Source: Geothrix sp.
Lineage (GTDB): Bacteria; Acidobacteriota; Holophagae; Holophagales; Holophagaceae
Direction of reading: 5' to 3'
NCBI GenBank assembly: GCA_030681515.1
Contig: JAUXSE010000045.1
Location: forward strand, 57,766-121,765
Length of the DNA stretch: 64,000 bases
This document shows, in pieces, positions 24,826 to 33,825 of this stretch. Numbering within the stretch: position 1 is the first letter of the stretch; every line of letters begins with the position of its first letter. Under the pieces are notes generated by a model. It worked only from the letters and a program-made list of their open reading frames with translations. It searched no databases and was not told where the DNA came from. Position numbers and translations under genes: made by a program.

Positions 24826-26097
24826 ATGCAACGATCCCCCCTCCGCACCCTCACCCCCACCGGCACTGAGATCCTCATCGAGCCACTCCCGCATGTGCGG
24901 AGCTGCTCGGTGGGGTTTTGGGTGCGGCGGGGATCGCGCCATGAGGGACCGGCGGAAGAGGGGCTGGCCCATTTCCTGGAACACACGGTCTTCAAGGGCA
25001 CGGCGGCCTACCCCACGCCCGACGAACTGGCCGCGGCCACGGATCGCCTGGGGGGCCACGTGGATGCCTTCACGGGCAAAGAGGTGGCTTGTTTCTACGG
25101 CAAGGTATTGGCGGACCAGCTGCCGGAGCTGGTGCATCTGCTGGGTGAGCTGGTGACCTCGCCCCTCCTCGACACGGACGAATTGGCGCGCGAACGGGGC
25201 GTCATCCTGGAGGAGATCGCCCAAAGCGAGGACCAGGCGGACGACTGGGTGAGCGAGCTGTTCTACGGCGGCTTCTGGGAGGGCACGCCCCTGGCCCATC
25301 CCATCCTGGGCCTGCGCGATCAGGTCTCCGGCTATGGGCCCCTGGAGGCCCGCGCCTTCTTCGACCACACCTACCGGGCGCCGAACCTGGTGGTGGCCGC
25401 CGCGGGCGCCATCGAAACCGGGCCCTTCCTGGAGCTGCTGCAACCCATCCTGGAGCGTCTGCCGAAGGGCGCGGCCCATGCGCCCGGCGCCCCGGCGCGG
25501 ACCCGCCCTTTCGTATTGAACGTGCCCCGCAAGGACCTCCAGCAGGCCAACCTCGTCATGGGTTTCCCCGCGCCGGGCCACCGGTCGGCGGATCGCGCGG
25601 CGGTGCATCTCCTGAGCCACGTGCTGGGGGGTGGCATGGCCTCGCGGCTGTTCATGGAACTGCGCGAGCGCCGCGGTCTCTGCTACCAGGTGGGCAGCTA
25701 CCTCAGCCCCTACGCCGATACGGGCGCCTTGCAGATCAGCGCCAGCTGCGCGCCGGCCCAGCTCCGCGAGCTGGTGCAGCGGACCATGGCCGAATGCGCC
25801 CGGATCCGCGCCAAAGGCGTGGAGGCCGACGAGCTGGAGCGGGCCAAGCTCCAGGCCCGCACGGGCCTGGTCTTCAGCCAGGAGAGCAGCAGCAGCCGCA
25901 TGTTCAGCCTGGCCCACCAGGCCATCCATTTTGGCGAGCTGCGCAGCCTCGATCAGCAGATGGCGGAAATCGAGGCCGTGACTCCCGGCGACGTGCTCCG
26001 CGTGGCCCAGGATCTGCTGGACCCCGCCCAGGTGGGCCTCAGCGCCCTCGGCACCCGGCGGGGCTGCGATATCCGGCCGCAGGATCTGGTGGCCTGA
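24826..26097 (+). CDS. M16-family zinc metallopeptidase
   Basis: 423 residues. Inverted zinc motif HxxEH at residues 49-53 (AHFLEHTVFKG) and the downstream Glu in the ERGVILEEI segment, then the C-terminal inactive half with a YQVGSYLSPYADTG-like region. This is the length of PqqL/YmxG-type processing peptidases acting as dimers of two M16 modules. No signal peptide is evident, so it is probably cytoplasmic. A possible substrate is not indicated by neighbours. Its stop is followed by the repeat region before rlmN. Confidence 0.92.
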   Translation: MQRSPLRTLTPTGTEILIEPLPHVRSCSVGFWVRRGSRHEGPAEEGLAHFLEHTVFKGTAAYPTPDELAAATDRLGGHVDAFTGKEVACFYGKVLADQLPELVHLLGELVTSPLLDTDELARERGVILEEIAQSEDQADDWVSELFYGGFWEGTPLAHPILGLRDQVSGYGPLEARAFFDHTYRAPNLVVAAAGAIETGPFLELLQPILERLPKGAAHAPGAPARTRPFVLNVPRKDLQQANLVMGFPAPGHRSADRAAVHLLSHVLGGGMASRLFMELRERRGLCYQVGSYLSPYADTGALQISASCAPAQLRELVQRTMAECARIRAKGVEADELERAKLQARTGLVFSQESSSSRMFSLAHQAIHFGELRSLDQQMAEIEAVTPGDVLRVAQDLLDPAQVGLSALGTRRGCDIRPQDLVA

Positions 26098-26161
26098 TAT
26101 GGGTGCCTCAGTCGGCGGTTGGGAAGGCTGGCCGCCTAAGGCATGGGGTGCCGCCGAGAGT

Positions 26162-26390
26162 GAAGAAGAAAAGAAAATCAGCCACAAAGAACACAAAACA
26201 CACAAAGGAACAGGGGAGGTCGAGCTCGGACGGCTTGCTGCGCTGGGGAACCACGCATCCATTTGTGCCCTTTGTGCTCTTTGTGGCCATGCTCTTCTTC
26301 ACTTTGCGGTTGGTTTTCGTAGCAGAGGATGCGGGGAAGGGCGTGATTTCCTCTGCGCTCTCCGCGTTCTCTGCGGTTGGCGTTTTCGGG
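26162..26390. repeat. Inverted CACAAAG-word repeat followed by a CTCTGCG-word block
   Basis: The 327-base gap between the M16 peptidase and rlmN holds a left arm (26162-26210, CACAAAGAACACAAAACACAC) and an inverted right arm (26256-26302, reading GCACAAAGGGCACAAA on the other strand). Both arms are flanked by GAAGAAGA, with about 45 bases between them. A further block at 26346-26390 is made of CTCTGCG / CTCCGCG / CTCTGCG words. Function unknown; no gene is supported here. Confidence 0.7.
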
Positions 26391-26424
26391 TAATGGCTGG
26401 AGAAATCTTAGGATGGAGTGGCCG

Positions 26425-27540
26425 ATGATGCCCTGGGACCGTCCCGCCCCGGAGCGGGAAGGGCTGCCTTGTGCCTGGTCCCTCTTTCCCGAAGAGCTGG
26501 CGGCGCTGGGTTGTCCGGGCAGCGCCCTGGAGACCTTCCGCCGGCTGCATCGCCCCTGGACCTGGCTGGACGGCGCGCCTGACCTGGGCACGAACATCCG
26601 GCTCTGGCTGGAGGGCGTGGCCGACCTGCGTCTGCCACGCATCGCCGAGCGGGAGCCTTCGTCGGATGGATCCACGAAGCTGGCCCTGGAGCTGGCGGAC
26701 GGGAAGCGCATCGAGGCCGTCCACATGCCGCGCCGGGTGCGGAACCCGCGGGTCACCTACTGCCTCTCCAGCCAGGTGGGCTGCGCCATGGGCTGCACCT
26801 TCTGCGCCACGGGCAGCATGGGCATCCTGCGCAATCTGCAGCCCGGCGAGATCCTGGGCCAGGTGCTGACCCTGATGGCGGAGTTGGGCCCCCAGCGCGG
26901 GCACGAGCTGACCCTGGTGTTCATGGGCATGGGGGAGCCGCTCCACAACCTGGAGCACCTGCACCGAGCCATCCGCCTCATGTGCCATCCGGCGGGGCTG
27001 AGCCTCGGCAAGGGGCGCATCACCGTGAGCACCTCCGGCCTGGTGAGCGGCATCGAGCAGCTGGCGAAGCTGGAACCCAGGCCCATGCTGGCCCTCAGTC
27101 TCAACGCCACCACGGACGAGGCCCGCAGCCGCACCATGCCCGTAAACCGGGTGTGGAACCTGGCGCGGCTCCGGCAGGCCCTCGACGCCTGGGGCCTGAA
27201 GCGGGGCGAAAAGCTCACCTTCGAATACGTGCTGCTTTCGGGCGAGAACGACACCGAGGCGGATGCGGAGCGGCTGGCGGATTGGCTGGGCGATCTGCGC
27301 CGCGGGCACAACCTGAACCTCATCCCCATGAACGAGCACGCCGCCAGCGTCTTCCGCCAGCCCGGCGAAGACCGCGTCCAGCAGTTCTCCGACTGGCTCA
27401 AGGCCCGGGGCTGTTTCGTCACCGTCCGCCGCAGCCGGGGCCGGGACGTGCAGGGGGCCTGCGGACAGCTGGTGAAGGGAAAGGCGCTGGTCACGGAGGA
27501 CACGGAATCTCATGGAAGACACGGAAAAAAACATGGGTGA
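26425..27540 (+). CDS. rlmN: 23S rRNA (adenine2503-C2)-methyltransferase
   Basis: 371 residues. Radical-SAM enzyme that methylates A2503 of 23S rRNA and A37 of some tRNAs. Visible: the radical-SAM cluster motif CxxxCxxC (CAMGCTFCATG), the GMGEPL motif and the C-terminal catalytic Cys (RGRDVQGACGQLV) that carries the methyl intermediate. ATG 26425 is preferred because GGAG lies 6 bases upstream. The last 15 or so codons, after GQLVKGKAL, are encoded by the inverted repeat that follows, giving a Thr/Glu/His/Lys tail not expected in the family. Confidence 0.94.
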   Translation: MMPWDRPAPEREGLPCAWSLFPEELAALGCPGSALETFRRLHRPWTWLDGAPDLGTNIRLWLEGVADLRLPRIAEREPSSDGSTKLALELADGKRIEAVHMPRRVRNPRVTYCLSSQVGCAMGCTFCATGSMGILRNLQPGEILGQVLTLMAELGPQRGHELTLVFMGMGEPLHNLEHLHRAIRLMCHPAGLSLGKGRITVSTSGLVSGIEQLAKLEPRPMLALSLNATTDEARSRTMPVNRVWNLARLRQALDAWGLKRGEKLTFEYVLLSGENDTEADAERLADWLGDLRRGHNLNLIPMNEHAASVFRQPGEDRVQQFSDWLKARGCFVTVRRSRGRDVQGACGQLVKGKALVTEDTESHGRHGKKHG

Positions 27541-27591
27541 TCATTTCTTCTTCCGTGTTTTCCGTGTCCTTCTGTGCCTTCCGTGACCAGC
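27486..27591. repeat. Inverted CACGGA-word repeat overlapping the end of rlmN
   Basis: Two arms of about 50 bases (27486-27537 and about 27541-27591) are near-perfect inverted copies beginning GCTGGTCACGGA and made of CACGGA/CACAGA words, meeting at a TGATCA centre. The stop codon of rlmN lies in the centre. The RNA could form a very long hairpin, so it may act as a terminator or processing site. Confidence 0.75.
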
Positions 27592-27634
27592 TTTTCCTTT
27601 TGCCTCAGAGCGCCGGGGCGTTGAATGATGGATC

Positions 27635-28090
27635 ATGCGCATCCCGGTCCACCAGCTCCCCCACGGCCACGGCCTCGACCTGCCCGCGGCGGCCACGGCC
27701 CATGCGGCGGGCATGGATCTGCCTGCGGCCATCCCCGAAGGCGAAACCTGGACCCTGGCCCCGGGCCAGCGGCGGCTGGTGCCCACGGGCCTGGTGATGG
27801 CCATCCCGCCGGGTTTCGAAGGGCAGGTGCGGCCCCGTTCGGGGCTGGCCCTGCGCCACGGCCTCACGGTGCTCAACGCGCCGGGCACCATTGACGCCGA
27901 CTACCGGGGCGAGGTGCAGGTCCTGCTCATCAATCACAGCGCGACCCCCTTCGAGTTGCGCCGGGGCGAGCGCATCGCCCAGCTCCTGGTGGCCCCGGTC
28001 GCCTCCTTCACCTGGGTGCCCGAACCCAGCATCGAGGCCCTGGGCGACACGGAGCGGGGCGGCGGGGGCTACGGCAGCACCGGGCGTTGA
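27635..28090 (+). CDS. dut: Deoxyuridine 5'-triphosphate nucleotidohydrolase
   Basis: 151 residues, trimeric dUTPase. Conserved motifs in order: AAGMDLPAA (motif 1, slightly altered from AGxDL), [12 protein letters not shown] (motif 2), [20 protein letters not shown] (motif 3, with the catalytic Asp), [11 protein letters not shown] (motif 4) and the C-terminal glycine-rich arm [11 protein letters not shown] (motif 5). It removes dUTP and supplies dUMP for thymidylate synthesis. It stands between two repeat-bearing gaps. Confidence 0.95.
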   Translation: MRIPVHQLPHGHGLDLPAAATAHAAGMDLPAAIPEGETWTLAPGQRRLVPTGLVMAIPPGFEGQVRPRSGLALRHGLTVLNAPGTIDADYRGEVQVLLINHSATPFELRRGERIAQLLVAPVASFTWVPEPSIEALGDTERGGGGYGSTGR

Positions 28091-28152
28091 CAAGTCACTG
28101 GAATTCACGTTGGAACAGCTATAGCATCGGCTTCTCACCCCCGGAGGCCCCC

Positions 28153-28911
28153 ATGCGCCGCGCCGCCCTCGCCCTTTCCCTCGCCGTCCTGCCCGTCCTC
28201 GCGGGCCAGCCGTTGACCTATTCCGATGGGGCCACGAAGCTCGCGGGCTATGTCGCCCAGCCCGCCGCGGCCAAGGGCAAGGTCCCGGGCGTGGTGGTGA
28301 TCCATCAGTGGATGGGCCTCACGGACCATGAACGAAAGGTGTCCGACGATCTGGCCAAGCTCGGCTACGTGGCCCTGGCGGCGGACATCTACGGCGAAGG
28401 CGTGCGGCCCAAGGACACGGGCGAGGCCGGGAAGCTGGCCGGGACCTACAAGGGTGACCGCGCCCTCTACCGGCGCCGCATCGCCGCCGCCATCGAGGCC
28501 CTGAAGGCCCAGAAGGGCGTGGATGCCAGCCGCCTCGCGGTCATCGGCTTCTGCTTCGGTGGCACGGGGGCCCTGGAAGCCGCCCGGGGCGGGCTGCCCG
28601 TGAAGGGCGTGGTCTCCTTCCATGGTGGCCTGGACGTGCCCGCGGGCTATCTGGCTGCGCCCATCACCGCCAAAGTGCTGGTCGCCCACGGCGCCGACGA
28701 TCCCTTCGTGCCCGCCAAGGATGTGGCCGCCTTCCAGGAGGAGATGCGCCAGGCCAAGGCGGACCATGTCTTCGTGGCCTACGGCGGCGCCGTCCACGCC
28801 TTCACCCAGAAGGGGGCCGGGAACGACAGCGCGAAAGGCGCGGCCTACAACGAAGCCGCCCACCGCCGCAGCTGGCAGCACATGAAGGATTTCCTCCAGG
28901 AGCTTTTCTAG
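28153..28911 (+). CDS. Dienelactone hydrolase family protein, exported
   Basis: 252 residues. A signal peptide (MRRAALALSLAVLPVLAGQ) is followed by an alpha/beta hydrolase of the dienelactone hydrolase family: Cys nucleophile in GFCFGGTGAL, catalytic Asp in AHGADDPFVP and His in AVHAFTQKG. Members hydrolyse lactones or esters; a periplasmic location is predicted. The ATG has CCGGAGG 5 bases upstream. It ends in a 4-base overlap with the convergent membrane-protein gene. Confidence 0.88.
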   Translation: MRRAALALSLAVLPVLAGQPLTYSDGATKLAGYVAQPAAAKGKVPGVVVIHQWMGLTDHERKVSDDLAKLGYVALAADIYGEGVRPKDTGEAGKLAGTYKGDRALYRRRIAAAIEALKAQKGVDASRLAVIGFCFGGTGALEAARGGLPVKGVVSFHGGLDVPAGYLAAPITAKVLVAHGADDPFVPAKDVAAFQEEMRQAKADHVFVAYGGAVHAFTQKGAGNDSAKGAAYNEAAHRRSWQHMKDFLQELF

Positions 28912-29792
28912 CGCCCGGTGACCACCGCATCCTTCGCATCCCCGCCGGCCTGCACCTTGCCGTAGTCCAGCTGGCTGCCCCGCAGGCTGTGGGGAATGAG
29001 GTACACCACGGCCATGGCGAGGGTGGCCAGCAGCACCGCGGCGCGGCTCCAGGTCTCCCGGCGGCCCGGGCGGGGACCGGCGACGAGGGCGGCGAGGCCC
29101 CAGACCCCCCACATGAGCAGGGTCTTGTTATCCGTCAGGTCGTAGCCCCAGGGAAAGCCCGTCCAGTAGTGGCCGAAGGCGGCCTTCTGCACGAAGGGCC
29201 CGAGGATCAGGCCGCCGAGGGTCAGGCAGCCCAGGGTGATCCACAGCAGGCGGCGCGGCGCCGTGGCGCCAAAGAGGGCGCCCAGGCCCGCCCGCAACCC
29301 CACCAGCACGGCGATGAACATCATCGAAAGGTGCGAGATGAGCAGGGGCGTGGACACCGGCCCCTTGTAGCGCAGCACGATGGGATCGCCCGAGGGAATG
29401 CGCCACGCCGCGCCGGGATCGCCGAGTTCCACGGCGTACTCCAGCTTGCCCGCCGGGGCCTGCCTCGGCAGGTACCCGGCCCGTTCCGCCCGGCCGTCCT
29501 TCCGTTCGAGGACCATGGGCTGCCGGGTCCAGTCGTCCTGGGTGGGGAACCGGCGCCACACCAGCACCGCAGGCACGCCGGGATCCGGCAGGGCCACCCG
29601 GGCATCGCGCACGGTCTCCTCGCTGCGAATCAGCTTGTAGGCGATGGCCTGGCCGCCCGTGATCACAGTTCCTCGCAAGGGATGGGTCGGTCCCGTGCGC
29701 CGCTGGTAGTACACGGTCCCGGCCATGAGCAGGACGGCGAGGAGCCAGAGCAGGATCGTGCGGAATCGGGTGGGTTGGGCGGTCGCGGGCAT
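28908..29792 (-). CDS. Membrane protein of unknown function
   Basis: 294 residues. One N-terminal span (ILLWLLAVLLMAGTVYYQ), a periplasmic domain of about 110 residues, and four further spans (LSMMFIAVLVGLRAGLGALFG; LLWITLGCLTLGGLILGPFV; LLMWGVWGLAALVAG; AAVLLATLAMAVVYLIPHS). The motif FPWGYDLTDNKTLLMW between spans is distinctive and suggests a conserved family, but I cannot name it. It lies downstream of rsmH on the same strand, 23 bases away. Confidence 0.65.
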   Translation of the reverse strand: MPATAQPTRFRTILLWLLAVLLMAGTVYYQRRTGPTHPLRGTVITGGQAIAYKLIRSEETVRDARVALPDPGVPAVLVWRRFPTQDDWTRQPMVLERKDGRAERAGYLPRQAPAGKLEYAVELGDPGAAWRIPSGDPIVLRYKGPVSTPLLISHLSMMFIAVLVGLRAGLGALFGATAPRRLLWITLGCLTLGGLILGPFVQKAAFGHYWTGFPWGYDLTDNKTLLMWGVWGLAALVAGPRPGRRETWSRAAVLLATLAMAVVYLIPHSLRGSQLDYGKVQAGGDAKDAVVTGR

Positions 29793-29815
29793 ATGCGATC
29801 ACCCTATCCCACGGA

Positions 29816-30859
29816 TCATCTTCCGGGAAGCCGTGCCCAGCGCAGCTTGGCGCTGGTGGACCGGGGATTGGAGCGCCGCTCCTCCGGCGAGGCGCGGATG
29901 GGTTCGGGGGCGACCTCGGCGTAGACCCCGTCCCGGAGCCCCTGCTGGAAGGCCTTCTTGACCCGGCGATCCTCTCCCGAGTGGAAGGTGAGGATGGCCA
30001 CGCGGCCGCCCGGATTCAGGCAACCGGGCAGCAGGGAAAGGAACTGATCCAGCACCGTGAACTCGTCATTCACGGCGATGCGCAGGGCCTGGAAGGTGCG
30101 CTGGAGGGCTTTCTTATTCTCTTCATCCTCCAGCCCCTCGGCGCGTAGCGCCGCCCTCACGCGATCTGCAAGATCGCGCGTCGTCCGAATGGCTTGCCCA
30201 TGCACTTCCCGGGCGATGGCCCCCGCGTGGGGCTCGTCCGAATTCTCCACGAGCAGATCCGCCAGGGCCTGCTCGTCGAGGGTGGCCAGCAGGTCCGCGG
30301 CGGACCGCCCCCGCTGGGGGTTGAGGCGCAGATCCAGGGGGCCTTCCACCTTCCAGGTGAAGCCCCGGGCCGGGTTGTCGATCTGCATGGAGGACACGCC
30401 CAGATCGGCGAGCACTACGTCGAAGCCGCCCGCTTCCGCCTTCAGGCGCGGCAGTCCCGCGAAGTTCATGCGGCGCACCGTGAGCACATCCTCGCCAAAG
30501 CCCAGAGCGCGCAGCCTCGCTTCCGTGCGCGGCAGTTCCAGGGGATCCACATCCACGCCGAAGAGCCGGCCCCCCGGCAGCAGGCGGGGCAGGAGCTCCC
30601 GCGCATGCCCGCCATAGCCCAGCGTCGCGTCCAGGGCCACCTCGCCGGACTGCGGATCCAGCACCGCCAGGATCTCTCCCACCATGATCGGCCGGTGCGT
30701 CCCTGCGGGCGTATGCCCCCGGGCCATCACCTTCTCCAGCTCACCGGCGTGCTGGTCCGGCGAAAGTTCTTTGTACTTCTCCCCGAATCGCCGCGGGTGC
30801 GTGCCCTTGTAGCGGGGCCGGCGCGGCGGGGGTTCGTTTGTATCGTTCATGGGTTCCAT
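29816..30859 (-). CDS. rsmH: 16S rRNA (cytosine1402-N4)-methyltransferase
   Basis: 347 residues, methylates N4 of C1402 in the ribosomal P site. Motifs: HRPIMVGEIL near the start of the conserved domain, DATLGYGGHA (SAM binding), LADLGVSSMQID, GPLDLRLN (MDMR-like), and the C-terminal ILTFHSGEDRRVKKAF. An N-terminal extension of about 55 charged residues precedes the conserved domain; a later start would give the usual length. Unlike in many bacteria it is not next to ftsL/ftsI. Confidence 0.94.
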   Translation of the reverse strand: MEPMNDTNEPPPRRPRYKGTHPRRFGEKYKELSPDQHAGELEKVMARGHTPAGTHRPIMVGEILAVLDPQSGEVALDATLGYGGHARELLPRLLPGGRLFGVDVDPLELPRTEARLRALGFGEDVLTVRRMNFAGLPRLKAEAGGFDVVLADLGVSSMQIDNPARGFTWKVEGPLDLRLNPQRGRSAADLLATLDEQALADLLVENSDEPHAGAIAREVHGQAIRTTRDLADRVRAALRAEGLEDEENKKALQRTFQALRIAVNDEFTVLDQFLSLLPGCLNPGGRVAILTFHSGEDRRVKKAFQQGLRDGVYAEVAPEPIRASPEERRSNPRSTSAKLRWARLPGR

Positions 30860-30913
30860 GATCGCTGCATTACCCTTGACGGAAGGTTGTACCGGGATTC
30901 AATGAAGGACAGG

Positions 30914-30951
30914 AACACGGAGTCCGCAGAGGGTGGAGGGCACAGAGAACA
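30914..30951. repeat. Single-copy CACGGAG/CGCAGAG word block
   Basis: A short block of CACGGAGTCCGCAGAGGG and GGCACAGAGAAC words, related to those around rlmN, lies in the 125-base gap between rsmH and the start of the lower-GC cassette. It may mark an insertion boundary or a transcription end. Confidence 0.45.
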
Positions 30952-30984
30952 ACCACAGGGCCCCACGAGTATGGCCGCGAGCTA

Positions 30985-32457
30985 TCAGACTGGGGCCATG
31001 CCGCCTTTTTTCAATAACTTGGCTGCCACACGGAAGAGGTCGGGCATGTCGATGCGATCGTCCTTTCGCCGAAACATGACACCAATCCGTTTGAGAGCCT
31101 CGAAGAGATCCCCCTCGCTATTCCGTCCTTCGACTGGGAAAGGAGGTAGGTATTTATTGGCATCAGCGTCCGCTACGAGGTGCTGGATCGTCTGAGTATG
31201 CCGCCACGCCTTGAATACCTCGTTCTCATCCTGCGGGAGTAGGAGGCCAGCTAGGGGGGCGAGTACACCCTTGATCCAAGGGAAATCCTGGTGCAGCTGG
31301 TCTACGCGGGTCTTCGATGCCTCCCGCAGACCGTGACGAATTCCATCCGGAGTGACGACTCGGTCGGGCGGCGCAGCTCCATACTTGGCCGCCGCAACCA
31401 TCAAGCCCAAGAAGCTGCGAGGTGTAACTTCGTCGTAGGCGTCCGCAAGGTGCGTCACTGGCCAGTCGTATGTCCTGCCTTTCTTAAATCCGTAGGGACC
31501 ATCTGCCATGTACGACCCAGCTAGGACCTCCATGACACGCCTCTGATCATCAATCTTGTGACTCAGTGACCAGCGACGCGCGAGGATCGCGTCACGATCA
31601 CCTTCTGCGAGGTTTCGCGACCGCAGTAGCTTTTTAAAAGCCTGGTTCGCAGTAACTTCTGGGTTCAACATCAATCGGGAGAAAATTAGGCCATAAAGAT
31701 CAGTTGCTGACCATGTGAGGCGAACGGCGCCTGTCCGCAATTTGGGCAATTCCACGAATTGTAGACCTTCATCATCGATCTGGTCCGGCCGTAAAAAAAG
31801 TTTGAGTTTGATACAGCGGTAAGCACGCATCGCCCAAGCTACTTCAGCCAGCGCCTCTGTAAGAAGCCGACGACGCGGCCAGCTCGTGGCCACCGTGTCG
31901 AGAGCGTCATATACAACGATCAGGGTTTTTTTCTCCGACCGGAGCCGTTGTTCATGTTTAGAAAGCAAGTTTTCCCGCGCTTCCCAATCGAGACCTAGTT
32001 GGATGAAATCCGAGAGCTTCGGCGTTGTTTCGCCAGCAGTAAACGCCGCTGCGCGCAGGATCGTTGCCCACCAGAATGCTTTTGCCACGTCCCTGCTGGG
32101 ATTCAAGCCCACAATACTGTTCAAGGCATCAGCACTAACACCATCAGGGCCACCTACGCCCGTGAATCCGAATTGGACTTTCACGTGTTCCAAACCGAGT
32201 TTCGGATAAGCCCTGGCAGCCGCCTCCCTAGTTTCATCCTGTCCCAGCACACCAGACCAGAAACTCTTTCCCGTACCGCGCGACCCTACAACAATGGGTG
32301 TGGCGGGATCGAGTGCTGCGGCGTGCGTTTCGGGGGCGTAGATATCTTCTATTTTTGGGGCATAGGCTCCGACGGCATCGTTTGATATGTCGCCGGGGAT
32401 GGTTGCGATGCCGCTGCGGATTGCGAGAAAAATATCCAGGCTGAGGTTCAAATGCAC
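30985..32457 (-). CDS. Large P-loop ATPase of a putative defence cassette
   Basis: 490 residues. Walker A GSRGTGKS near residue 58-65, Walker B-like hydrophobic stretch ending in Asp (TLIVVYDALD) near residue 180, then a helical C-terminal half of about 250 residues with no recognised domain. The layout resembles STAND/AAA-type NTPases found in anti-phage systems. GTG at 32457 overlaps the ParA-like gene; TTG at 32451, with AGGAG 5 bases upstream, may be the true start. Base composition and codon use are visibly less GC-rich than in the housekeeping neighbours, which suggests horizontal acquisition. Confidence 0.75.
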   Translation of the reverse strand: MHLNLSLDIFLAIRSGIATIPGDISNDAVGAYAPKIEDIYAPETHAAALDPATPIVVGSRGTGKSFWSGVLGQDETREAAARAYPKLGLEHVKVQFGFTGVGGPDGVSADALNSIVGLNPSRDVAKAFWWATILRAAAFTAGETTPKLSDFIQLGLDWEARENLLSKHEQRLRSEKKTLIVVYDALDTVATSWPRRRLLTEALAEVAWAMRAYRCIKLKLFLRPDQIDDEGLQFVELPKLRTGAVRLTWSATDLYGLIFSRLMLNPEVTANQAFKKLLRSRNLAEGDRDAILARRWSLSHKIDDQRRVMEVLAGSYMADGPYGFKKGRTYDWPVTHLADAYDEVTPRSFLGLMVAAAKYGAAPPDRVVTPDGIRHGLREASKTRVDQLHQDFPWIKGVLAPLAGLLLPQDENEVFKAWRHTQTIQHLVADADANKYLPPFPVEGRNSEGDLFEALKRIGVMFRRKDDRIDMPDLFRVAAKLLKKGGMAPV

Positions 32458-33815
32458 TCCTCTGTGTCTGCCGGGAATGCTTGGTAAATCCGATCAAGAA
32501 ACATCCCATAAGATGCTTTATACACAAGCTCTGATATGAGATCCCGTTGTTGTATTGGATCAAAATGCCGGAATCGCTCGTCGTGCAATATGGCCAGAGG
32601 TTCGTAGAGCCGCGAACCTTCGTCGAGAAGAAGATCCTCGTCCCGAGTGTCTTCGTCCCAAGGAACATCGCTAAACGGGTTAGCGGGCAAGGGTGCCTCT
32701 GTAGCCTTGGCAGATCGATGTACGCCCAAGCCAGCATCATCGAAGAGGGCACGACACTTACTGGCGAAATCGGCCCGCGCTTTGGAGTCTGAAGGAGCTT
32801 TACCTTGAACCATCGTTATCCTTTCCAGCCACTCCGGCGCCGGGCTGCCCTGCTTAACAAAGCGCGCCAAGTGAGCTAAAAGGGCCAAATACCCTTGGAA
32901 GGTCTGGGCTTCGTCAAGCCCGAAAAGGAACACTTCAGCGCCAAGGCCTAGAATCGCAGAGGCGGTTGTTTCGTGCAAACCGGCCCGGGAGTCTACCAGG
33001 ATCGCATCGTAACGAGACGGGACCGCGAGTTGGTCTACGACCTCGCGCACTTGGTCTAGAATCGTCCCCACCGTCCCATCGGGGCGTACATTCTCGGTGT
33101 AGGCCCTCGCAATTTTCGCAAGTACATCACCTGGATTCTGTATCGAACGACGCCCAAAGGCAGGTATTACATCAATGCGCCCACGCCGGTCCGCAAGGGC
33201 GGAGGGACCAATGAGATCGGCGAAGAACTCGTCGTCGAGTTCCGATAGGCCTTTTTCAACGAGTGCATCGATTAGCCCGAACTCAGGCAGGGTCCCCTCA
33301 TTGAGTAGAATGGAACCGAGTCCTGGCGCCTCCATGTCGAGATCGATTGCCAGAACGCGGCGCCCTCGCGAAGCAAGATCCACTGCGGCGACAGACAGCG
33401 CAGTGGAGCGTCCAACGCCGCCCTTGAGACTAGAAAAGACAAAGCGTGGTGGTGGTGGTGCAACAGGCGCAGGTGTGCGTAGCCAATCAGCCCCTGCGAG
33501 GCGTCGGTCTATAAGACGAAGGTAGCGCCCACCTACACTGATGGAAATCGCGGATGAATCCTGGAGCGCGTCCTGCACGCCAAAATCGTCTGGCCCGGCA
33601 AGAATTCTGTCGGTGCGGGCATAAGCGCCAAGTTTCTTTCTAAGGTGATTGGAGAGCCGCTCAATGGTCGGCGCATCAAGTCTGGTTGATGTGAAGAATG
33701 CTAACCGGCCTGTGACATCACGCAGTGCTACGCCTGAAATGAAGGCCCCGTCACCGAGTTCTGCGGCGATGGTATCCACAAGAATTGGAAGGCTGTCGTC
33801 GAAGCGGACGGTCAT
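32448..33815 (-). CDS. ParA/MinD-like ATPase with Arg-substituted P-loop
   Basis: 455 residues. An N-terminal domain of about 120 residues of unknown type is followed by a deviant-Walker ATPase domain: KGGVGRST at residues 131-138, where the usual P-loop Lys is Arg, AIDLDMEAPGLGS (switch I-type Asp) and AILVDSRAGLHETT (Walker B). The signature Lys131 of ParA/MinD is kept. A C-terminal region of about 120 residues ends in predicted helices. It lies 10 bases downstream of the HEPN-like gene and overlaps the next ATPase gene by 10 bases, so the three are one operon. Role not known; defence is inferred from company and composition. Confidence 0.8.
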   Translation of the reverse strand: MTVRFDDSLPILVDTIAAELGDGAFISGVALRDVTGRLAFFTSTRLDAPTIERLSNHLRKKLGAYARTDRILAGPDDFGVQDALQDSSAISISVGGRYLRLIDRRLAGADWLRTPAPVAPPPPRFVFSSLKGGVGRSTALSVAAVDLASRGRRVLAIDLDMEAPGLGSILLNEGTLPEFGLIDALVEKGLSELDDEFFADLIGPSALADRRGRIDVIPAFGRRSIQNPGDVLAKIARAYTENVRPDGTVGTILDQVREVVDQLAVPSRYDAILVDSRAGLHETTASAILGLGAEVFLFGLDEAQTFQGYLALLAHLARFVKQGSPAPEWLERITMVQGKAPSDSKARADFASKCRALFDDAGLGVHRSAKATEAPLPANPFSDVPWDEDTRDEDLLLDEGSRLYEPLAILHDERFRHFDPIQQRDLISELVYKASYGMFLDRIYQAFPADTEECI

Positions 33816-33825
33816 GGAGTCTTCC

